The translations under genes were made by a program, and so were the position numbers. From assembly GCF_002257695.2 (NCBI RefSeq), contig NZ_CP155571.1: a stretch of DNA of 64,000 bases. One strand, given 5' to 3'. The stretch is from Sporomusa acidovorans. Its GTDB lineage: Bacteria > Bacillota > Negativicutes > Sporomusales > Sporomusaceae. Of this stretch, positions 44,358 through 52,054 are shown one piece after another. Within the stretch, counting starts at the first letter, position 1. Each line of letters opens with the position of its first letter. The notes under the pieces were generated by a model. That model worked only from the letters and a program-made list of their open reading frames with translations. It made no database searches and was not told the DNA's origin.

Positions 44358-46430
44358 TTAAGCATAAAATAACGCCGGAATATCCAAAATCAAACTGATG
44401 CTGCCGTCTCCCAACAACGTACAGCCTGCCAAGCCCTTGGCCTTTTTTATATAACCGGGCAATGCTTTTACAACCACAGGCTGTTGTCCCAGCAATTCAT
44501 CGGCAAATAGCCCGATACTCCGTCCGTCGTTCTCAACTATAATCATAATTCCTTCATCCAGCAAGGTCTGACCGGTAGCGGTGTTATAGTGCTCATAGAG
44601 CTTAATGACCGGCAGGCATTGCCCCCGGATAAACAGCAGTTCCCGTCCATCGGGGTCCTTAATGATATTTCCCGCTTGGGGACGGAAGGATTCCCGGATC
44701 GCCGTTGTGGGAATCGTGTAGCGGGATTGGCCGACTTTTACCGTCATCCCGTCAATAATAGCCAGTGTCAACGGAATTTTAAGTGCAATGGACGCTCCTT
44801 CACCGGGTGTGCTTTCCACAATAATTGTACCGCCAATCTCTTCCACATTCTTAGTAACGACATCCATCCCCACTCCCCGGCCGGAAAGCTCGGTGACTCC
44901 CTCTTTGGTGGAAAACCCGGGCAGAAAGATAAAGGAATAAATTTCCTTATCTGTTAATTCCTTTTCCGGTTTGGTTGTTAGACCGGCGGCATACGCTTTG
45001 GCCAAAATCTTTTCCTTGTTTAGGCCACGGCCGTCGTCCTTTACAATGATCCACACATCATTGCCGGAGTTTTTGGCCTCCAACGTGATGGTTCCGTTCT
45101 CCGCTTTCCCGGCCTGACGCCGTTCCGCTGCCGACTCAATCCCGTGGTCGACAGCATTGCGGATCAAATGCATGAGGGGATCTGATATTTTTTCGATAAT
45201 GTTTTTATCAACCTCTGTATCCTCGCCTACCAGCGTAAGTGTTACTTGCTTGTCCAGTTTTTTACCGGCGTCGCGGACAATTCGATTCATCTTTTGAAAA
45301 GTCGCCGTCAGCGGCATCATCCGTATAGACATAACCACAGCCTGCAATTCACCGACAATTTTGCGCAACTGCCGGGATGATTTGCGAAAATTGTCGAGTT
45401 TGAGGCTATTGATGTCAGGGTTCTGCGTTACCATCGCTTCGGCAATGACCAATTCGCCAACCATATCCATCAGTTTATCAAGCTTGGCAACATGAACACT
45501 GATCATAGTCTGCTTCAGGCTGGCACACCCGGGTTCCTGATCAGTGGCTTTGTTTTCCGCCGCCAGTTTTGCCGCATATTTTTCCGGCACCTGAAGTTCA
45601 TGCTCATCTAAAATAATTTGTTTAGGCCGCCCGGGAAACACAGACTTTTGTTCTGCCGCCGTTTCGCTAATTTCCAGCGTCTTGACAAAAGCTGTCCCGG
45701 CAAAAAATTTTTTCATAGCGTCCTGCGGCTGAGTGCTTTTAAACCGGATTGTAAAGCCGCCTTCCCTGATCATCTCGGCGGTAGCATTATTTTCAATAAT
45801 ATCAGGCGGTTCGTAAACAATATCTTCGGCCAATCCTTTTAAATTATGCACAAGGGCAAAGGCGCGAATATTTTCCATTTCACAGCCGTCTTCAAAAAAA
45901 ACAACCGCGTTATAGGCTCTGCTGTCGCCTGTTGCTTCCGGCTTGCCTGCAGGTATGTAGTATTTCTGCGGTTTAGACTCATTCATTTTTTCGCCGTCGG
46001 CCAAATCCGGAATATTCCCGGTATTGGCCTTCAACTCGGCTAAGTATTGGCTGATTTGCGGTGTAATATGACTGGCGTTGCCATCGCTGGCCTGACCCTG
46101 ATCGACTTTAACCGTCTCGGTCTTGAAGAAATCAATCCCTGCCAGGACAATATCAGTCAGCCGGGAATAATCAAGACAAACCGAACCATTTTCCCGGATA
46201 AAGTAAAACAGGTCTTCTAAAGAATGCGCCAACGATGAAACTTCATTGAAAAGCATCATCGCCGCCGAACTCTTAATGGTGTGCATAATCCGGAAAATTT
46301 TATTAATCGCATTAGTGTCAAAGCAACCTAATTTTTCACTGTCTAAAACGGCCTGCTCCAATTGTTCGACCTGCTGCAATGTCTCAAAGATATACATATC
46401 CAGCATGGGCTCGCGTTCAGACTCTCCCAA
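44358..46430 (-). CDS. cheA: Chemotaxis sensor histidine kinase CheA
   Basis: 690 residues. P1 (Hpt) with the phospho-histidine in IFRIMHTIKSSAAMM (His 50), a spacer with a P2-like part, the P3 dimer region (about 310-375), the P4 kinase with HLIRNAVDHGIE, DDGRGL and GRGVGMDVV, and a C-terminal CheW-like P5 (about 555-690). TTG 46430 with GGGAGGGG upstream is the only sensible start. It phosphorylates the CheY and CheB encoded nearby. Cytoplasmic receptor-array component. Confidence 0.93.
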   Translation of the reverse strand: MGESEREPMLDMYIFETLQQVEQLEQAVLDSEKLGCFDTNAINKIFRIMHTIKSSAAMMLFNEVSSLAHSLEDLFYFIRENGSVCLDYSRLTDIVLAGIDFFKTETVKVDQGQASDGNASHITPQISQYLAELKANTGNIPDLADGEKMNESKPQKYYIPAGKPEATGDSRAYNAVVFFEDGCEMENIRAFALVHNLKGLAEDIVYEPPDIIENNATAEMIREGGFTIRFKSTQPQDAMKKFFAGTAFVKTLEISETAAEQKSVFPGRPKQIILDEHELQVPEKYAAKLAAENKATDQEPGCASLKQTMISVHVAKLDKLMDMVGELVIAEAMVTQNPDINSLKLDNFRKSSRQLRKIVGELQAVVMSIRMMPLTATFQKMNRIVRDAGKKLDKQVTLTLVGEDTEVDKNIIEKISDPLMHLIRNAVDHGIESAAERRQAGKAENGTITLEAKNSGNDVWIIVKDDGRGLNKEKILAKAYAAGLTTKPEKELTDKEIYSFIFLPGFSTKEGVTELSGRGVGMDVVTKNVEEIGGTIIVESTPGEGASIALKIPLTLAIIDGMTVKVGQSRYTIPTTAIRESFRPQAGNIIKDPDGRELLFIRGQCLPVIKLYEHYNTATGQTLLDEGIMIIVENDGRSIGLFADELLGQQPVVVKALPGYIKKAKGLAGCTLLGDGSISLILDIPALFYA

Positions 46431-46453
46431 AGGTTAACCCCTCCCTGACAAAA

Positions 46454-46807
46454 CTAAACGGCTTGTAAGGTTTGAACAACATGCTCTTCCTTAAACGGTT
46501 TGACAATAAATGTTTTTGCACCGGCAATGATGGCATCTGTTACCATGCATTCCTGTCCCATGGCTGAAATCATAACAACTTTCGCAGCCGGATTAAGCTT
46601 CATAATCGCCTTAACGGCATTGATGCCGTCCATCTCCGGCATGGTAATATCCATCGTAACAAGGTCAGGGTTCAGCTCAACAAACTTTTTGATTCCATCC
46701 AGGCCGTCCTCGGCAACACCCACAACATCAAAACCGTTTTTCTCCAGCATCATCTTTAGGGACAAGCGGATAAAAGCTGCATCATCAACAATAAGTACCT
46801 TTTTCAA
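46454..46807 (-). CDS. cheY: Chemotaxis-type response regulator CheY
   Basis: 117 residues, a single receiver: KVLIVDDAAFIRLSLKMML, phospho-acceptor Asp in LVTMDITMPEMDG, then MISAMGQ and the switch Lys in FIVKPFKEE. Similar to CheY of flagellar systems. It lies 23 bp before cheA, first che gene behind the TetR regulator. Confidence 0.92.
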   Translation of the reverse strand: MKKVLIVDDAAFIRLSLKMMLEKNGFDVVGVAEDGLDGIKKFVELNPDLVTMDITMPEMDGINAVKAIMKLNPAAKVVMISAMGQECMVTDAIIAGAKTFIVKPFKEEHVVQTLQAV

Positions 46808-46828
46808 TGTTATTCCCCCTCATTTTCT

Positions 46829-47431
46829 TTATGGCTTTTTTTGAATTTCAACTGCGGCAAACAACCTTTCCAATAAACTTAGCACTGTGTCTTTTACCGC
46901 AAAATTGTAATCATTGATCCGCCACCTGAGTATGGTTATCTGACAGGTGCCCAAAATAATCTCGGCAAATTCTTTGGGCGTATAGCCCGCAGTAAGCTCC
47001 CCTTTTTGCTGGCCGACTGCCAAAATTTCGGCTACAGCCTTGAACCTGTCGGCAAAAATGCTTTCTACTTTATCTTTGGTCTCTTGGTTATAATGCCGTA
47101 ACGGTTCATAAGAAAATAAGAGTGCCGTAAGCGCCCGGAAATTTTCGTAATACTCGACAAAACTCTTAATATAGAAAATGATTCGCTGCTTGGCGGAACC
47201 ATCCATTTGCTGCGCTGAATGAAGAATCGCCCGGTCAAATTTGGAAAAATACTTCAGTACCTGCATCACAATGTCATCTTTGCTTTTGAAATGCCGGTAA
47301 AGCGCAGATTCGCTTATTTTCTGGCGACTTGCCAGTTCTTTTGTTGATAGCGCCTGCAATCCCAGCTCATCAATAATTTCAATGGCACTGAGAACTATGG
47401 CGTCCTTTCGTGGTAAAGTAAATCTTTTCAT
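46829..47431 (-). CDS. TetR-family transcriptional regulator
   Basis: 200 residues. N-terminal helix-turn-helix (ALSTKELASRQKISESALYRHFKSKDDI, in two stretches) is typical TetR. The C-terminal ligand pocket is helical and unassigned. It is the first gene of the chemosensory cluster, 21 bp before cheY, so it probably controls its own operon. A good promoter with a partial palindrome lies directly upstream. Confidence 0.9.
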   Translation of the reverse strand: MKRFTLPRKDAIVLSAIEIIDELGLQALSTKELASRQKISESALYRHFKSKDDIVMQVLKYFSKFDRAILHSAQQMDGSAKQRIIFYIKSFVEYYENFRALTALLFSYEPLRHYNQETKDKVESIFADRFKAVAEILAVGQQKGELTAGYTPKEFAEIILGTCQITILRWRINDYNFAVKDTVLSLLERLFAAVEIQKKP

Positions 47432-47445
47432 TGCTTTCTCCTAGG

Positions 47446-47504
47446 TAAGTGAATACACACTAACTTAATAATTTTATTATATTTTAGGAAAATAATAGAG
47501 TCAA
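47446..47504 (-). promoter_or_regulatory. Promoter and possible operator of the TetR-che operon
   Basis: TTGACT (47504-47499), 17-bp spacer, TATAAT (47481-47476) on the minus strand. Just downstream a partial palindrome with TAAGT/ACTTA ends (47446-47467) could be the TetR operator. Confidence 0.7.
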
Positions 47505-47593
47505 TGTAATATAATGTTGTTTTTTATCTTTTTTTGAAAATTAACAAAAATTTTAAAAAGATCTACCCACAGGTACGCCTAAAAAACTTAGGC

Positions 47594-47622
47594 TTGCCCA
47601 ATCTTTTTTTTTATGGTATGCT
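47594..47622 (+). promoter_or_regulatory. Promoter of the T-box operon
   Basis: TTGCCC (47594-47599), 17-bp spacer and TATGCT (47617-47622), directly upstream of the T-box leader. Confidence 0.65.
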
Positions 47623-47639
47623 AATAAAAATTGAATATT

Positions 47640-47870
47640 GAAGAGTGATGACAGGGATAGTACCGTATTATGCCTTACCTTTTAGAGAGCCGGCTAGGGT
47701 GAAAACCGGCGGAAGACAGTATGGGAATGCCACCCTTGAGCTGCAGGCTGAAATAAGTAAGTCTGACCGTGCCTGGCGTTAACAGGATCAAGCGAGCCTT
47801 TATGGCTAATTTAGGTGGTACCGCGGGAACTATAATCTCGTCCTTTTTAGGGACGGGATTTTTTATTTTA
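47640..47870 (+). ncRNA. T-box riboswitch, probably alanine-specific
   Basis: The T-box sequence AGGTGGTACCGCGG is at 47813-47826, followed by a terminator (AATCTCGTCC at 47834-47843 with GGGACGGGATT at 47850-47860, then a T run). Stem I shows the AGTA/GAA loop-E pair flanked by AGGG and CCCT; after GAA comes T-GCC-A, giving GCC (Ala) as the best specifier codon, with TGC (Cys) a weaker alternative. Uncharged tRNA would allow read-through into the regulator and aminotransferase genes. Confidence 0.85.
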
Positions 47871-47891
47871 CACAAACAGGGAGGATCATTT

Positions 47892-48383
47892 GTGAAAGAA
47901 TCATTAAAAATATTGTTAACACAGTTGGAAAAAGACTGTACCCAGCCGGTTGAGCAACTGGCCGCCTTACTGCAAAAGCCCAAAGAGGAAGTTGCCGCCT
48001 TGATTAAACGGCTGGAAGACGAGAAAATTATTGTTAAATATCAGCCCATCATCAACTGGGAAAAGGCCGGCGAGGATAAAGTAACCGCTATTATTGACGT
48101 TCGCATCACCCCGCAGCGCGAAGTAGGCTTCGACGCCATTGCCGAGCGCATCTACCGCTTTCCGGAAGTGGTTAATCTGTATCTCATGTCAGGTGCCTAT
48201 GACTTAAGCGTTATGGTCGAAGGCCATACACTTAAGGAAGTCTCCAGATTTGTAGCTACCAAGCTATCTACCATCGACGGTGTCATCAGCACGACCACCC
48301 ACTTTATGCTTAAGCCTTATAAATATGCAGGGGTTATCATCAATGACCGTGAAGACGATCACCGGCTGGTGGTGTCGCCATGA
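47892..48383 (+). CDS. Lrp/AsnC-family transcriptional regulator
   Basis: 163 residues. N-terminal winged helix-turn-helix (LLTQLEKDCTQPVEQLAALL, EVAALIKRLEDEKIIVKYQP) and a C-terminal RAM/AsnC ligand domain (VVNLYLMSGAYDLSVMVEG). Start GTG 47892 with GGGAGG upstream; the earlier frame from 47769 lies inside the T-box. It overlaps the aminotransferase by 4 bp (ATGA), so both belong to one amino-acid-controlled operon. Confidence 0.9.
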   Translation: MKESLKILLTQLEKDCTQPVEQLAALLQKPKEEVAALIKRLEDEKIIVKYQPIINWEKAGEDKVTAIIDVRITPQREVGFDAIAERIYRFPEVVNLYLMSGAYDLSVMVEGHTLKEVSRFVATKLSTIDGVISTTTHFMLKPYKYAGVIINDREDDHRLVVSP

Positions 48384-49546
48384 GTTGGGCCGAGCGTCTG
48401 TCACCTGTTGTCAAATCCGTCCCGCCTTCCGGCATCCGGCGATTTTTTGACATTGCCGCCGAAATGAAAGGCGTCATTTCGCTGGGAGTCGGTGAGCCGG
48501 ACTTTATCACTCCCTGGCATATCCGGGAAAGTTGTGTACATGGGCTGCATAAAGGTTATACGGCCTATACCTCCAATTATGGGCTTTTAGAACTCAGAGA
48601 AGAAATCGCCCGCACGATTTACGACAAGTATCAGGTCACCTACGACCCGCGCACCGAGGCTTTGGTAACGGTTGGTGTCAGTGAAGCCCTTGATCTGGCA
48701 ATCCGGGCCATCATCAGCCCGGGTGAGGAGGTTCTCATCCCGGAACCCTGTTATGTTTCCTACAAAGCCTGTGTCACTCTGGCCGGCGGTCAACCGGTAC
48801 CTGTCCCGACAACGATGGAACACGAATTTCGCGTAACTGTGGCCCAACTGGAAAAGCTGGTAAGTCCCCGGACCAAAGCCCTGTTAATCGGCTACCCCAA
48901 CAATCCGACCGGTGCCATTATGCCCAAGCAGGAATTACTGGCTATTGCCCAGTTTGCCAAAAAACATGATTTAATTATAATTTCGGATGAAATCTACGCC
49001 GATTTGACTTACCAGGGTATGCACACTTGTTTTGCCAGTCTGCCGGCAATGCGTGACCGTACCATTTTATTAAACGGCTTTTCCAAGGCTTATGCCATGA
49101 CCGGCTGGCGAATCGGTTACGCGTTAGCCAATCATGAATTTATTGCCGCCATGAACAAAATCCATCAGTATACCATGCTTTGTGCGCCGATTACCGCCCA
49201 GCTCGGAGCCATTGAGGCCCTCCTGCACGGCACGGAAAAAATGGAAAGCATGGTGGCTGAATATAACTGCCGCCGCCAGCTTATGCTGGAAGGATTGCAT
49301 GAACTGGGACTCAAATGTTTTGAGCCCAAAGGAGCATTCTATATTTTCCCTTCAATTAAGGAAACCGGCTTAACCTCGCTGCAATTTGCCGAAGACCTGT
49401 TAAAGACCGAAAAAGTGGCTGTCGTTCCCGGTGACGCATTTGGCGAAAGTGGTGAAGGCTACATTCGCTGCTCCTACGCTTCCTCAATCAGCAATCTGTC
49501 CCATGCGCTTGAGCGCATTGGCCGGTTCGTTAAAAAGTTCCAATAA
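48380..49546 (+). CDS. Class I/II PLP-dependent aminotransferase
   Basis: 388 residues of the aspartate-aminotransferase Ib type. Visible: the GVGEPDF N-terminus, YPNNPTGAIM, SDEIYADLTY, the PLP-lysine in GFSKAYAMTGWRIGY, and the arginine near YIRCSYASS. It moves amino groups between amino acids and 2-oxo acids. The T-box and the Lrp-type partner suggest alanine or a related amino acid, but substrate assignment is inference. Confidence 0.9.
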   Translation: MSWAERLSPVVKSVPPSGIRRFFDIAAEMKGVISLGVGEPDFITPWHIRESCVHGLHKGYTAYTSNYGLLELREEIARTIYDKYQVTYDPRTEALVTVGVSEALDLAIRAIISPGEEVLIPEPCYVSYKACVTLAGGQPVPVPTTMEHEFRVTVAQLEKLVSPRTKALLIGYPNNPTGAIMPKQELLAIAQFAKKHDLIIISDEIYADLTYQGMHTCFASLPAMRDRTILLNGFSKAYAMTGWRIGYALANHEFIAAMNKIHQYTMLCAPITAQLGAIEALLHGTEKMESMVAEYNCRRQLMLEGLHELGLKCFEPKGAFYIFPSIKETGLTSLQFAEDLLKTEKVAVVPGDAFGESGEGYIRCSYASSISNLSHALERIGRFVKKFQ

Positions 49547-49664
49547 CAATAAAATATTTCCTAATAATCCCAGCCAAATTATCTTTTAACCAAAGACACT
49601 GCCGCCGCATACAATGGCATCAAACCAGCACCAATAACTAAATTACATCAAAGGGGGTACTTAT

Positions 49665-49766
49665 ATGGGCTGTGGGTTTGGCGGCGGCAATAGCAGAATC
49701 ATTTTAATCATTATCATCATTCTCCTCTTATTATGCTTTGCTGATGAAGATTCCTCAACGTGTTAA
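49665..49766 (+). CDS. Small YjcZ-like sporulation-type membrane peptide
   Basis: 33 residues: a Gly/Cys-rich start (MGCGFGGGNSR), a run of Ile and Leu forming one helix, and an acidic end. Strong ribosome binding site (AAGGGGG at 49651-49657). It resembles the YjcZ/YhjW-like small proteins of spore formers, but with cysteines near both ends. Confidence 0.6.
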   Translation: MGCGFGGGNSRIILIIIIILLLLCFADEDSSTC

Positions 49767-49862
49767 AAAATTACTTACCAGCGGCCGCTGCCTCCCTTTG
49801 GGGGAGCGGCCGTCGCCCTGTAAGCCTTTTGCTTTACCGGCTACTAAATAGAAACAGGCCCG

Positions 49863-49914
49863 GCAAGCCAAACGAAAGAAGGCTCCCGTGGGAGCCCTCT
49901 TTCGTTTGGCTTGC
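49863..49914 (-). terminator. Long hairpin behind the hydrogenase-like chemoreceptor
   Basis: About 24 paired bases (GCAAGCCAAACGAAAGA with its complement, and GGCTCCC/GGGAGCC at the tip) with one mismatch. Likely a terminator acting on either strand. Confidence 0.75.
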
Positions 49915-49951
49915 ATTAACAGTATAGGTAATAAAAACCTATAATTTATAT

Positions 49952-51856
49952 TTATTTTTGTTCCAGAACGGAAGCCGTCGCCGCAATTTCCTGGCATTTT
50001 GCCGTTACCTGCTGAACGGTCGCAGAGATATTGGTAATTTCATTGTTCACAGTATCAACTTTCTTTTCCAGTTCATCAGCAATATTCATAATTTTGGCAA
50101 CCTGCTGCCTGATATCTTCTTCACTGTGCTTAGTTGATGTGACGGCTGTTTTCGAACGATCTGCCAACACCCGTACCTCGTTGGCCACCACAGCAAAGCC
50201 CTTGCCCAGTTCACCAGCCCGCGCCGCTTCGATGGCGGCATTAAGCGACAAGAGATTCGTCTGACTGGCAATACCGACAATTTCATCAGAAGCCTGTCCA
50301 AAATCGGCTAGCTTGGTTTCTACTTCACCAATACTATCTCTAAGTTCAGTGGCTGTTTTAAAAATATAATGCATTTCGCCACCGATATTTTCAATACTTT
50401 TGGCATTTTCACCGCTTCCTACCGATACCTCGTTAATCGCATCTGTAATATCCCTGACATGGGCTTTAAGCAATTCGGCAGAACGCGCCCGCTCTTCGCT
50501 CAGAGATTTTACTTTAGTCAGCATGGTTTCCACTTCACTATGACTTTCGGCTAACTGTTTTTTCTCATTTTCTACCTCTTTGCGATTATAATCAATACAG
50601 TTGTTTACATGGTTATTGCCGCTGGCGACCGCTTTGGCGAAATCCCGGCAATTCCCGAATCCACAAGCATAACAATTTACTTTGCGGGCCTCTTCCGTAG
50701 TTTTGTGCAGCACAGTAAAAATAGGTTCAAGGTCGGCATCATCGGCGTTTTTGAGTATTTGTGACTTATCTTCGTACCGCCGCACAAAGTCGGCAAGGGT
50801 AAGTTCCTTATCAAACCGGGTAAACAAATCATACGATTTTTTCAGTAATTTCGTTTGTGTGTGTTCCTTGATTTTTTCCTGTTTCAGTTCATTCATGCGA
50901 TAATCGATATCATCGATAGGCATAACTTTATTGGTGCCTGTCCCCAGATTGCAGCCACAACTACAGTTTAAAATATCGACAAGCAAAGGTACGGGTTTTG
51001 CTTCCCGTATCCGCTTAGCGTATTCATCAAGATAATGATAGGTATGACCCGGACCCTCAATCTGCCTGATCCATGCGTCCCTGGTATTAAATTCCACATT
51101 TTCCCGCAGGCCGCCCGGACGGCTGAAGGTCAACCCCAGACCGCAGTTCAGTTCTTCAAAATCAACCTCCGGAAAAGCCGCCAGGTTAACACCTTTTTGG
51201 AGCAAATATTGTTCGAGCTTCGCATAAGTAACATTATATTGTACTAATTCGGCAGTATCTTTTTCATTGATTTCATCTATTTTACCGATACAGGGAGACA
51301 GAAAAACCAGTTTATTTTTAATATTCTTATATTTACGCAGATAAACTGCGGCACACATCATCGGGCTGTGAATCGGTGCCAGATTGTTCATCAGCTCCGG
51401 CCGGAATTTTTGCACATAATTAACGATAGCCGGACAAGGCTGGGCAATCACCGATTGTAACTGTTGCTCTTTAATTGCCTTTAAATAAGCCCAGGTGGTA
51501 ATATCTGCGCCAAAGGATACATCATAAACAGCCTTCACTCCCAGCGACTGCAAATAGCCGAAAAGCCGTTTATAATTAGCAAAATTAAAACGAACGGCAG
51601 GTGCAGCGAGCAGCGAGATACTTGTACCTTGTTCAAGGTCGGCAAAAAAGCGTTCTGTATCATCCTTATAGTCTCTTGCCCCGTGATCACATACCTCAAG
51701 ACATTCACCGCAATGAATACAGCGGTTCTGATCGACCCGCACCTTATTTTGACCATCCACTGAATAGGCAATGTTTGCTTTGGTCGGGCACTTGGCAATA
51801 CACTTATTGCAGCCGGCACATAACTCTTCATTGGTTAATAAGATATCGCTGTTCAT
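49952..51856 (-). CDS. [FeFe]-hydrogenase-like iron-sulfur chemoreceptor
   Basis: About 634 residues, no membrane segment. Two 4Fe-4S clusters (Cys 13/16/19/23 and 46/49/52/56), then a hydrogenase large-subunit domain with loops QPCPA, SPCIGKIDE and NCSCGC; cysteines for all four H-cluster positions can be matched, but the proton-relay cysteine before QPC-P is a proline. A CxxCGxxxC Fe-S domain follows (CYACGFGNC, about 395-430), then an MCP signalling domain (SLNAAIEAARAGELGKGFAVVANEV). It probably senses H2 or redox and signals to CheA. Start ATG 51856 behind AGGTGAT. Confidence 0.88.
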   Translation of the reverse strand: MNSDILLTNEELCAGCNKCIAKCPTKANIAYSVDGQNKVRVDQNRCIHCGECLEVCDHGARDYKDDTERFFADLEQGTSISLLAAPAVRFNFANYKRLFGYLQSLGVKAVYDVSFGADITTWAYLKAIKEQQLQSVIAQPCPAIVNYVQKFRPELMNNLAPIHSPMMCAAVYLRKYKNIKNKLVFLSPCIGKIDEINEKDTAELVQYNVTYAKLEQYLLQKGVNLAAFPEVDFEELNCGLGLTFSRPGGLRENVEFNTRDAWIRQIEGPGHTYHYLDEYAKRIREAKPVPLLVDILNCSCGCNLGTGTNKVMPIDDIDYRMNELKQEKIKEHTQTKLLKKSYDLFTRFDKELTLADFVRRYEDKSQILKNADDADLEPIFTVLHKTTEEARKVNCYACGFGNCRDFAKAVASGNNHVNNCIDYNRKEVENEKKQLAESHSEVETMLTKVKSLSEERARSAELLKAHVRDITDAINEVSVGSGENAKSIENIGGEMHYIFKTATELRDSIGEVETKLADFGQASDEIVGIASQTNLLSLNAAIEAARAGELGKGFAVVANEVRVLADRSKTAVTSTKHSEEDIRQQVAKIMNIADELEKKVDTVNNEITNISATVQQVTAKCQEIAATASVLEQK

Positions 51857-52054
51857 CCTTATCACCTACGAGTTCGTTAAATTTATCACTAATTCATATT
51901 ATAACTGTCCTTACCCATAAGTCAATCTATTTTTTGTCTTATTTGTTATAATATTACAAAAAAATTAGCTGATTGACTTAAACCAACAAAAAGCTTCCTA
52001 TTTTATCAAGGATTATGTACAATCGCCGCGAATATAGTTGTTGAGGTGTTTACG

